DNA from: Stenocarpella maydis
Lineage: Eukaryota; Ascomycota; Sordariomycetes; Diaporthales; Diaporthaceae
Assembly: GCA_002270565.1 (NCBI GenBank)
Contig: NQMI01000127.1
Location: forward strand, 1-59,362
Reading direction: 5' to 3'
Length of the DNA: 59,362 nucleotides
Position numbers and translations under genes: made by a program. Shown here in pieces: positions 47,830 through 57,260 of this stretch (its first letter is position 1; every line of letters starts with the position of its first letter). The notes beneath the pieces were generated by a model, which saw only the letters and a list, made by a program, of their open reading frames with translations, was not told where the DNA came from and ran no database searches.

Positions 47830-48534
47830 GTGGCCGGCTTGGGTGCTTGGCACAAGGCCTTTTTCGGGATGGGTTGATAGATTCGAAGTTACATGGGTTG
47901 GCGTTTAGGTGGTGTTGACACACTTTCGTGGAATGTATATCATTTGTACACTACCAGATTGTATTTAGGCTTCAAACTGGAAAATTCACCATGCGCTCTT
48001 TTTTGGCACATCAAGTTCCGTCTTCAAGATATGCCACAGTGGTCAGCGAAACAACATCTGCCTCCAGTTTGAATTGGATTCGAGAGCTGCGTCATGCGTG
48101 AAGTGATGCTGAATCTAACTTACCCGCTTACTTGGGTTCTGTAGTCTCCAACTTAGTTGCTTCCTCCTTTTGAGGCTAAGCACCGGGTTAATTGATGCAA
48201 TTTGGAAGGAGGCAATTATCCATTCCTGCCTTTGCCCAAGGGTTTGACTGACAGCTCGTTGTTCCTGCCAATATCTGGCGTGCATCTCATGGCAGCCGCG
48301 AACGAGCTCGATCAACAATATGCTCCCTACCAGCTGGAAGAGCCACTCGCCCGGACACATCTCTCATTTCTTGTCTTGCCTTGATGCCGTCTTGCATCCG
48401 CCATAGGGCTCAATGCAACCAGGGTTCCAAGACACTATTATCACGTACCATTTTAGTACCCCATGCTTAGCCGAAGTCAGAGCATCAGCATCCAACACAA
48501 GCAGCCACCCTTGCAAAGTCTCACCTGAACGGCC
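47830..48534. other. Intergenic between LPMO and TAG-interrupted frame
   Basis: About 700 bp that includes the LPMO 3' UTR. No coding frame is recognised and no clear promoter element is seen before 48535. Confidence 0.45.
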
Positions 48535-51441
48535 ATGAAAAACCGCCACTGGCGCACGCGGGCCTTGCAATGGCGACCGCCGAGGTCAAATTGGCGGTCA
48601 TCTCCTCTCTCGCCCGTGGACGAAGACCTGAAACAGAGATGGCATAAGACTTACGGGAGGCTCGGGCGACGATACGAAACTCGAACACCAGATGGTCCCT
48701 TCATCAATGAAGAGTACGGCCCGTGGGAATTTGACTATCGCAGACAACTCCTTCGGGAAGCCTCCTTGCTGGCCGGCCTTCGCGGCCTCAAGGACCGCAG
48801 AGTCCCCGTTTACAATTTTCAACCACCGCAACAGACTGTCAACGTGGACGACTTTCTGGGCAGGCTTTCGGTGCCTCCGCCACCGAGCGGTACCGAGGCT
48901 GCTGGCGGCTCTTCTGACGACAAACCCCTCAGCGTGGCTGACTCCCTGGATAGGCTGTCGGGTCTGCCGCCACCGAGTGGTCCCAGCGCTGCTAGGAGCT
49001 CTCCCGACGGATCTCCGGGCAGTTCTGGGATGGCCGCGGCGGAAGAGGAAGAGACACGTCCTCGCATTACGGCCGCAGAAAAGGGTAAACAACGGGAATA
49101 GAAGCCCCTTCCTGCCATGGGTACAGGGCCTTCGGCTGTCAAAGCCGCCGTCCCGAAAAATCCGTTCAGGAGCCCTTCACCCGGCCTGAGGGTACCAATA
49201 CTTCTCCAACCTGAAGTCAAGAAATGGGCGAGTGTCGAGTACATTGAACACGCAGAGTCGAGACCCGCGCGGACGCAAAGGTCCCAGCCCGAAGATCCAA
49301 AAGACAGTCCCAGCACTATTCTTGCGAAAGCCCGCGTGGAAAGTGGGTGGGACAGCGAGCTTCCCCTTGACGGCCTCGGTGTGATTTCCAACAAGAAGCC
49401 GGTAACAAGTCGGTTCACGGGGAAGAGCAAGTACCCTTCATCATGCGCAATGGAGAGAACACAAGGCCATATGGGACTTCCTGGGCCAACCTCGCAGACC
49501 GGTTCCGTTCACGAGGTCATGATGGAGCGCTCGCAAAGCCAATCCGGAGTTCCTGGTCCGTATTCACAGGAATATGTCGACATGGTGGCCGAGTCCAACC
49601 GGCGGCTGCAAGAGCTGTCGCCATATTCTCCCGAGGCCGAAGCCCCTGACACACCCATGCCAGACTTCTCAGAACTGGCACTGCCCCCTTCAGAAGCTGG
49701 AAGCTCCACGCCCGGAGATCTCCAAGACCAAGCTCCAGGGGGAGACACCAAGATCGACAAAGGAAAAGGGAAGGCCCAAGCGGATAAAGGAAAGGGAAAG
49801 GCTACACCAGGGCAACAACCTGAGACTGACGGAATCCTCGAGATGGATATTGAAGAACAACAAATTCTCGAGGTCATAGCTCAGTCCAAAGCATCCTCGC
49901 TAGTGGGACAACCCAAAAACGACAAAATACTCGAGATGGATTTTGAGGAACAACAAATGCTCATGGCCATAGCTGAGTCCAAACGATCCAAAGAACGTGA
50001 GGATCGCCTTCGCGCAGGACAGTCGGATCAACTGGGAGGAGAGTCATCAGCAGAGAGAACTTCTAGTACATATCATGCCACAATATTGCCGGCTAAACGG
50101 GACGCCAGCGAAATCTCAGGTGGGTATACCCAAGGCCCCTCCAAGATTCGTCCAGCGCCGGGGCCGTCCTGGGCAGTGGGACCATCGACAACGGCCGCTA
50201 CAATGTCTTTGAATGGACAGGAGAGGCCCGTCTCATAGAATGAGCTGCGAGCTATAACTCTGCAACCACCTCAGCATGTGCAAAAGGAGTTGTTCAAGCT
50301 TTATTCCGTGCTCGTGAATGTCTCACAGGTCGCCCCATTTGACTTCAGCGTGGTGAATCCTCACGACTTCATCGAGGTGCTGTCTTGGAGCGGCTCTTCT
50401 GGGGCTGAGGAGGCTGAGGTCATCAAAAGGCTTCGATATCAGATTGCCGAGATAACTGAGGGGCGCGAGAGGAAGCTTTTAATTCCCTTCAATTTCGATA
50501 CGGATATCCTCCTGGCCGTTGTGTACCTTGGCTCCAGGACCATACTCACTTTTGACCACAGGACGCGACAGGAACTGCCGCGACAAGATGGACATATGCT
50601 TGAGACAAGCCCTTACCTCTGGGATTTCATCACCACCCTGTTTCCTGAGCTCCCGCCCGTGTCTGCTTGGAAGATTCTCTTCGAGAGGACGTGGCAGGGC
50701 TCGATACCCATAAACGAGCCTGGCATTGTGTCAGGGCGGTACCTTGATGGGCTCGGCTACGACATGGAGTTGCGGTCCATCGTGCCATTCTTCTTCGAGG
50801 TGTTGCGTATTGTAGTTGGTGTGGATGTTGGAGACCGCGCAAGGAGGAGTACCGGCAGAGACGACGCGCTCGTGAAGAGGCTTTTTGCCCTATTTGAAGG
50901 CTCCCCGGACCTCGAAGCCACAAACACCATGAATCTGCTGCGCCGGAACTCTGCAAATATGTTGGGGCGCTCGCTTGAGGGCCGGGTCAAGGCAGCCCTG
51001 ACGAAGGCGAATGAAAATTTCCGGAACGCAGTTGCATTGGTGAGAAATGGCTCTGCGGGTCCTCTCGGCGCCTCAACGGTGATATACACCCGAATGGATG
51101 GGAAAATGCTCGCCGGAATGGCAGTAATCCATTCTGGTCGGGCCGCTGATGACCTCGTTGCGCATTATTCTCAACTGCGCGTCTTCCTCGAGGGGTATCA
51201 GTCGAGGCTCTTAGTGCACAAATGCCACATGCACAACTTCATGGTCAAAGGGATAGTTTTAGGGTATTACCATACACCTGACGCCCGAAGAGAGGTCTGG
51301 GACTCCTGGATAGCCCTAAGCCAGCACAGGGTTCAAGAGCTGAACACGGTCGAGCAGAGGCTGCAGAAGATGACTGCGGAGTTGGACCACTGGCTGAGAA
51401 TGCTCAGCAACCACTCGGACCACACCAAGATGAAATGGTAA
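48535..51441 (+). pseudogene. 2.9 kb single-frame gene broken by two TAG codons
   Basis: One reading frame runs from the ATG at 48535 to the stop ending at 51441, with only two internal stops: TAG at 49099-49101 and TAG at 50236-50238. The three pieces are 188, about 378 and about 400 codons. The last has no ATG near its start, so it cannot easily be its own gene. Piece 1 is Pro/Ser-rich with two PPPSG-type repeats. Piece 2 is low complexity with KGKGKA repeats and two ubiquitin-interacting-like motifs. Piece 3 looks folded and mostly helical, with a C-terminal coiled coil (about 50 residues before KMKW). Both stops are one C-to-T change from CAG, as RIP would produce. Small in-frame introns (for example 49085-49126, 42 bp) could also remove them, but their signals are weak. 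I do not recognise the family. It could be a decaying gene, a real spliced gene, or separate genes. Confidence 0.5.
49843..49983 (+). other. Two tandem ubiquitin-interacting-like motifs
   Basis: Numbering from the Met at 49117, residues 246-257 read EEQQILEVIAQS and residues 277-288 read EEQQMLMAIAES. Both follow an ILEMD(I/F) lead. They match the UIM pattern: acidic residues, a hydrophobic residue, two free positions, Ala, a hydrophobic residue, two free positions, then Ser. The second is exact; the first has Val in place of Ala. They could bind ubiquitin if the protein is made. Confidence 0.55.
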
Positions 51442-53032
51442 ATAGGGAATCTTCCGGGGTGTCGTTTCCGCTCGTTGACAACTGGTCGCTGTCGTAGCGG
51501 GGGTTTGGGAACAGTTTTATCAATGCACACGGGCTTATGTGCCTCAAACCTTCATGCTATAGATAATTGAGTCTTAGGCCTCACGATGGCCTTCCTTGTG
51601 AAACTCGAACAAAACCTCGGTCCAAAGCATTGGATCATCGGGACACACATGGCGGCGGTCATTGGAATGTATACAAGTTTCATGGGGCAGAATTGTCCAT
51701 GTGTCGGGTGCTAAAATCCCTGTCGCTTCCATCTTGTCCAGATGAAGACATGCCTATTGAGCATCAGCAAGTGCAGACGCCATACCCCAGGGTGAGTTTG
51801 CAGTTAACTACTCACATAGTCTCAGTCTTCAGCTTTGATCATCCGGTCGTCCATCAGCTTTGCGCTTGAGGTATGCGGTCAGCTTCCCGACCGGCTTCCC
51901 CGCAGGAAACGCCGACGAAAAGCGTCTCATGAATGCGTCAATCTCGTCGTCTATGGCGGCAATCACCTGTCTCTTGCCCGCGGGCTCGGGAGAAAGCTGG
52001 TGGGAATGATGGTCTGGAGGAAGAGACGCGGCCGGCGGCTAGGCCTCGAGACATGAGTGGTGCCATTCTGGCAGTGCCGACCGTGGTCATCATGGTGTAG
52101 ATTTGTCAGTTGGGTCTTCTTAAATAACAAGACATGGTTTGGCTCAAGATGTTGTGGTTGGTAATTGAGAAGAGCCACGACCAGCGAGCTCTTGTTGGAA
52201 GTCTGTTTTATGGCGGTTTGGGTGAAGTCAGCGCAAAGCTTGAGCTTTGTGCTACATCGGATTCACTCAATCTCGTAGGGCAAACAAAGACATCCTGTTC
52301 TCCGCCCAGGGTTTTCCCATATCCCGTTCTCACTTTTCATGCTGCAAAAAGACGGTGAAAGGTCATCCAGAATCCATACTACAGTCTACGTGCCTTCAGG
52401 GTGAATTTACATTACATGCCGTCCATAGTACTTCAGTGCTGTGCTGATGGTGGAGGGCGAGAGCGGCTCGGAAAATACACCTCGCGACGTGTTCGAGATG
52501 GACGACGGGGAGTATAGGCTCGTCTGCCAAAGACATGAGCACCTGCCTTGCTTCGTGCCGGAGTCCAACCAGGCCATGGCCGAGAGCTATTCGATGGGAT
52601 CAGCTGCACGTCTTCGCACTTGTTCTAGTACCACCGCGGGAAACACGAGGCACCCAAGTGCTTGCGTTACTTACGGCAGACGGTTCGGAGGGGAAACATT
52701 ACCCGTCGTTGAATCCACACCCTGCTCGGCATGTTGCAAAGCCAAGAGCCAATGTCGTGGCCAAGCATCAGGGCAACAACCCCATTCAATTCATCTTCAC
52801 AGCAGATCAATGCCTCGTGCGACATCACCCCGGCCTGTGCTGCCTCCCCGCCTCAACCTTGACCTCATCTCGTGCCATCAGGCTGTTCGTTATGATCATC
52901 TTGGACTTGGCCAATGGATGCCAAGTCGCCAAGTACTAGCGCTCCAATAACGAATACTACGTGATTGTACAGTACAAGAAGCGGGGGCGACGCACATCCA
53001 TCACCAGCCCGTCACCGCCACGGCCAGGTCAA
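51442..53032. other. Intergenic upstream of GH2 beta-galactosidase
   Basis: About 1.6 kb without a confident gene. Two overlapping plus-strand open frames (52441-52950 and 52535-52939) have plausible composition but no motif I can name. Confidence 0.4.
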
Positions 53033-53038
53033 TATAAA
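53033..53038 (+). promoter_or_regulatory. TATA box of the GH2 gene
   Basis: TATAAA lies 93 bases upstream of the chosen ATG at 53126. A start site about 30-60 bases downstream of it would exclude the longer in-frame open stretch from 52961, supporting the 53126 start. Confidence 0.5.
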
Positions 53039-53125
53039 GGCGAGACAGAGAGGCTGCCCGCTTCACATCACGGCTGGCCAGTGCCTCCTGCCCACTGGCC
53101 TCGACCAGCAGCGTTCTCACTGAGG

Positions 53126-55768
53126 ATGGCTTTGTTGACCGTGCCGAAAATGGCCCTCAGGCTCGCCCTCATCGGTCTTGCAGTCCTCGCTCACTCGTCC
53201 GCCAACGCGCGGAGTGTCACCACTCCCCGGCAGGACGCGCCTCAGCATGTAGCCCGTGAGCGCCTCAGCATCAACGCCGAATGGCGCTTCGAGCGCTTCG
53301 AGGAAAACCCCGACGGCCTCAGCTACGACCAGCTCAGGCCTTGGATTCTCCCCGCGGCCAACAACTTCGTCAAAGATCCAGCACGCCACACCGAGCCTCC
53401 TGCTGGGCGGCCCAGCAATGTCGCCTACGCCCAGGCTTCCTTTGACGACAGCGCCTGGGAGGCCCTGGATCTCCCCCACGACTGGGCCGTCAAGGGTCCC
53501 TTTTATGAGGGATCCGACCCGCCAGTCGGCGGCAGCATGGGCCGTCTGCCAATACAGGGCATCGGCTGGTACCGTCGTACCATCGAAATCACGCCGGCTG
53601 ACGAGGGCAGGACTGTCTACTTGGAGGTCGACGGAGCAATGTCCTATGCGACGGTCTGGCTGAACGGCGACCTCGTCGGTGGCTGGCCTTATGGATATGC
53701 TTCCTTCCGCCTGGACCTGACGCCATATGTCCAGCCTGGGGAGAACCAGCTCGCAATTCGCCTTGACCAGAAGCTCGATTCTTCTCGTTGGTATCCTGGT
53801 GCGGGTATCTACCGTAACGTGTGGCTCACCAAGGTGAACACTGTCCATGTCGGCCAGTGGGGCACCTACATTGCTGCGAAGGATGTGTCTGCGGAGTCGG
53901 CCACACTGGACCTCGCCGTCCAGGTCGAGAACGCCGCGGCGACCGGTGAGCCGTCGGATATCCAAGTCGTGACAGACGTTCACGTCTTGGACCCCGCCAC
54001 AGGACAGGCCGGGGCCAAGGTTGGCCAATTTGAAAATGCCACCGTCGGTGTCGGAGCAGGCGAGATCGTGTCAACAAATGTCTCGGCTTCTTTGGAGAAT
54101 CCGAAACTTTGGGGCCCTCGACCCTCTCAGGAGCCTAACCTCCACGTTGCTGTTACGCGCCTCTATGCCAACGGACAGGAAATCGACGCCTACGAGACAC
54201 GCTTCGGCGTCCGCTCAGTGAGCTACGCCGGCGATGGGCTGCGTATCAACGGAGAGCGCATCTACCTCCAGGGCGTGTGCCAGCACCACGACCTGGGCTC
54301 CATCGGAGCTGCCTTCAATCTCGTGGCGGCTGAAAGGCAGCTGCAGATGCTTCAGGACATGGGTTCTAACGCCATCAGGACGTCGCACAACCCACCAGCA
54401 CCCGAGATGCTTGACCTCGCCGACAGCCTGGGCATCGTTGTCCTTGACGAGATCTTCGACACATGGGCCAGCCACAAGACCGAGAATGACTTTTCCAGTC
54501 TTTGGGAGGACTGGTCCGAGCCAGACCTGCGCGCCTTTGTTCGCCGTGACCGGAACCACCCGTCTGTTTGGGCATGGAGTTATGGTAATGAGATTGCCGA
54601 GCAGGGCGAAGGCGCTGAAGGTGCCGCGGCGGCCCAGCGCCTTGCCGACATTGTTAGGGAGGAGGACTCCACGCGCCAGTCCTCGGTGGGCATGAACAAC
54701 GCCGGCCCTGAGACCCCCTTCGTCTCGGTCGTGGACCTCATTGGGCTGAACTACCAGGGCGAAGGCAGGGGCAACGGTGGCCCAACCTTTGAGAACTTCC
54801 GTGGGCAGTTCCCCGACAAGCTAATATTCAGCACGGAAAGCTCCTCTGCCGTCAGCTCAAGAGGCACCTACCTGTTCCCGGTGACCCCGGCCAACAGCAC
54901 AATAGTCCTCGCCAATGGCACCGGTGCTGATCCCGAAACACGCCAGGTCAGTGCCTACGAGCTGTATGCTGTGCCCTGGGGTGCTTCGCCAGACAAGGTA
55001 TTCGATGCCCAGGACCGATTTCCGTACGTGGCCGGAGAGTTTGTCTGGACCGGCTGGGACTATATCGGGGAGCCGACGCCTTACGATGGGCAATCTCGGA
55101 GCAGCTACTTTGGAATCATCGACCTGGCCGGGTTCCCCAAGGATCGTTTCTACCTGTACCAGTCACGCTGGAACCCGACCGTTCGCAATGCGCACATACT
55201 CCCACACTGGAACTGGCCGGACCGGGTTGGCCAGGTGACTCCCGTCCACGTCTTCTCTTCTGGGGACGAGGCCGAGCTGTTCGTGAACGGAGCATCCCAG
55301 GGCCGCCAGAGGAAGGCCGGATATCGCTTCCGGTGGGACGACGTTGTGTACGAGCCAGGCGAGGTCCACGTCAAGACGTACAAGGACGGCCGAGAGTGGG
55401 CAAAGGCCACGGTACGGACAACCGGCGAAGCCACACAGCTGGTCCTGTCTACCTACCGGAACAGGACGGCCATCGCCGCTGACGGCAGCGACTTGGTATT
55501 TGTCAGTGTCGCCGTGAGCGACGGCAACGGCGACGTGGTGCACACTGCTGAACCTGCCATTACCTTTTCCGTCACTGGCGGCGAGATTGTTTCGACTGAC
55601 AACGGCGACGCGACGGATTTCAACCCGTTCCCATCCAAGGAGCGAAATGCTTTCAGGGGCCTTGCGCTCGCCGTCGTGCGTGCGCCGGCGGGATCTTCTG
55701 GACCAGTCATCGTCACCGCCCATGCGGATGGTCTGAAGACGGCCGAGATCACGCTTGAGCTTCAGTGA
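53126..55768 (+). CDS. Secreted GH2 beta-galactosidase-like enzyme
   Basis: An intronless frame of 880 aa from the ATG at 53126; a second Met eight codons later is also possible. Residues 1-28 form a signal peptide (MALRLALIGLAVLAHSSANA). The GH2 order is complete. A sugar-binding jelly roll has LPHDWAVKGPF and GWYRRTIEI, and WYPGAGIYRNVWL follows. An Ig-like middle domain comes next, then the TIM barrel with GVCQHHDLGSIGAA and TSHNPPAPEMLDLAD. The acid/base Glu489 is in SYGNEI, and the probable nucleophile Glu571 is in FSTES. The C-terminal part (from about 700) resembles the DUF4982 and GH2 C5-type domains found in many bacterial beta-galactosidases. It would release terminal galactose from plant or other glycans; other GH2 specificities cannot be ruled out. 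All key residues are intact. Confidence 0.92.
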   Translation: MALLTVPKMALRLALIGLAVLAHSSANARSVTTPRQDAPQHVARERLSINAEWRFERFEENPDGLSYDQLRPWILPAANNFVKDPARHTEPPAGRPSNVAYAQASFDDSAWEALDLPHDWAVKGPFYEGSDPPVGGSMGRLPIQGIGWYRRTIEITPADEGRTVYLEVDGAMSYATVWLNGDLVGGWPYGYASFRLDLTPYVQPGENQLAIRLDQKLDSSRWYPGAGIYRNVWLTKVNTVHVGQWGTYIAAKDVSAESATLDLAVQVENAAATGEPSDIQVVTDVHVLDPATGQAGAKVGQFENATVGVGAGEIVSTNVSASLENPKLWGPRPSQEPNLHVAVTRLYANGQEIDAYETRFGVRSVSYAGDGLRINGERIYLQGVCQHHDLGSIGAAFNLVAAERQLQMLQDMGSNAIRTSHNPPAPEMLDLADSLGIVVLDEIFDTWASHKTENDFSSLWEDWSEPDLRAFVRRDRNHPSVWAWSYGNEIAEQGEGAEGAAAAQRLADIVREEDSTRQSSVGMNNAGPETPFVSVVDLIGLNYQGEGRGNGGPTFENFRGQFPDKLIFSTESSSAVSSRGTYLFPVTPANSTIVLANGTGADPETRQVSAYELYAVPWGASPDKVFDAQDRFPYVAGEFVWTGWDYIGEPTPYDGQSRSSYFGIIDLAGFPKDRFYLYQSRWNPTVRNAHILPHWNWPDRVGQVTPVHVFSSGDEAELFVNGASQGRQRKAGYRFRWDDVVYEPGEVHVKTYKDGREWAKATVRTTGEATQLVLSTYRNRTAIAADGSDLVFVSVAVSDGNGDVVHTAEPAITFSVTGGEIVSTDNGDATDFNPFPSKERNAFRGLALAVVRAPAGSSGPVIVTAHADGLKTAEITLELQ

Positions 55769-56792
55769 ATTCAAAGACCTCTCTGCTCTGCTCTGGACCA
55801 GACCGCAGTATCTGGGTAGTAATCAATCCATGGCATCAGACCCATCGCATTGTGATGAACATGTCCTTCAGAGCCTCCATTATCACGCCCTCTCTGGCCT
55901 TTCGTCCGCATTCGAGAAAGTTTTCAACTCGCATAACCAATCAATACCAAGTGGCACACCTGCCTGGCAGCATGGGATACCTGTCTGGACCATGATCACG
56001 CTCCGGCACCAACCGTCCATAGCGCTCCCGTTGGCCAAACTTACCTGGCCAGTCAGAAATGACCCCTAGCGTGTTGCTGAGGGTGGCACTGGGAGCTCAT
56101 CTGTGCACTATGTCAGGATCCACAGTTTGGTACTCATCATCAGCTAGGATCTACTACATATAATAGGAGCATGGCGATTCAAGTGTTGACAGTAAAAGCC
56201 GGGGTTCCTGGAGTTGTTGCCGGCAGAAAATCATGTAGTATAGTGCTACCTAGCACTCTGCATTATTATAATTAATAATTTTATTTTCATGAGAATAAAG
56301 AATATAATATAATTCACTAGTAAGTAATACATATTAGTAAGTAATATATATTTTTAAAGTATAAAATATATTTATATATGCTTTATGAAAACCTTTAAAT
56401 AAAGCTTAAAATAAATATAAATTTCAAAGTAAATATAAATATATAAAATTAAGCTAAATATATATATTTTAAAATTTCAAATCTTTTTTAAATAAGTTAT
56501 TAAAAAAACTTTAATATAGGGTACTAGGAAGTAGCTAGGACCAGGAAGTGGCTAGTTTTCAGCAAATTCATTAACTTTGGGCTACCTTAGCACCTATCTA
56601 AGGCTAGATATCTAATAAAAATTAGCATCAGTTAGTACTAACTATACTTAATTAGTTATTTTAATTAACTTTATAAATTTAAAGAAGTTAGGATAGGTAT
56701 AATAGGGCTGAAAAGTATTAACGTTTATATAAGATAGTATAATGATTACATCAAACCTTTATGGGGTTCAGTAGGTAACCTGTAGGGTTTAT
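55769..56792. other. Transition from GC-rich to AT-rich DNA
   Basis: Composition changes abruptly near 56240, from ordinary intergenic sequence to DNA dominated by A and T. No coding sequence is seen. A short imperfect direct repeat, (G)GGAAGT(A/G)GCTAG, lies at about 56527-56556. Confidence 0.5.
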
Positions 56793-57260
56793 TGTTATGA
56801 GCCAACACGATGGCACCCCAAGGCGACCCATTTTGAGGACCCAGACACCTAAGGCAAGTGCCACAACATAACCCCGCAGGACTCCAACTGCTAAGTCAGC
56901 ACTACTCGCCAAGACCTAAGGGTTAGGGTCACAGACCCACCTTATAGGTTTGGATCAATAGGCTCAACATCAATCCAGTCAAGCAACACCACGGATGGAT
57001 CAATAGGATCATTATTAATCCTATTAAGTCACTAAAGAGTCGGGACATATAAGAACATAATTAATACTATAGTAGATAGCTTTTATAGAACAGACTCTTT
57101 AGTCATTAATTTAAGTATTCAATCACAGTATTAAATAGCCTTATAGCTAGTAATTATTATTAGTTAATAATATTACTTAACAACCACCTAATAATATATT
57201 CTAAATATAAACCCTTAATCTTTTAGGTTTAAGATACTTAGAAACCCTCCAATTATTACA
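56793..57260 (+). repeat. 5' LTR of a Ty3/gypsy-like element
   Basis: This 468-bp unit starts TGTTATGA and ends ATTACA. Its right half matches the solo LTR at 43462-43963 base for base except for many changes, nearly all to A or T in this copy. Internal element sequence follows immediately with a decayed gag. No second copy that could be its 3' LTR is seen before the window ends, so the element is partial here. Confidence 0.8.

Noticed and set aside
50120..50274. Intron GTGGGT...CTCAG removing the second TAG of the orphan frame
   Set aside because: The signals look good, but its 155-bp length shifts the frame and brings an early stop in the downstream part.
52441..52950. Two overlapping plus-strand frames upstream of the GH2 gene
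   Set aside because: Both have starts and moderate length, but they occupy the same DNA in different phases and neither shows a motif. I could not tell which, if either, is real.
52961..53125. N-terminal extension of the GH2 protein
   Set aside because: A TATA box lies inside this stretch and the signal peptide starts at 53126 or 53150, so it is probably promoter and leader.
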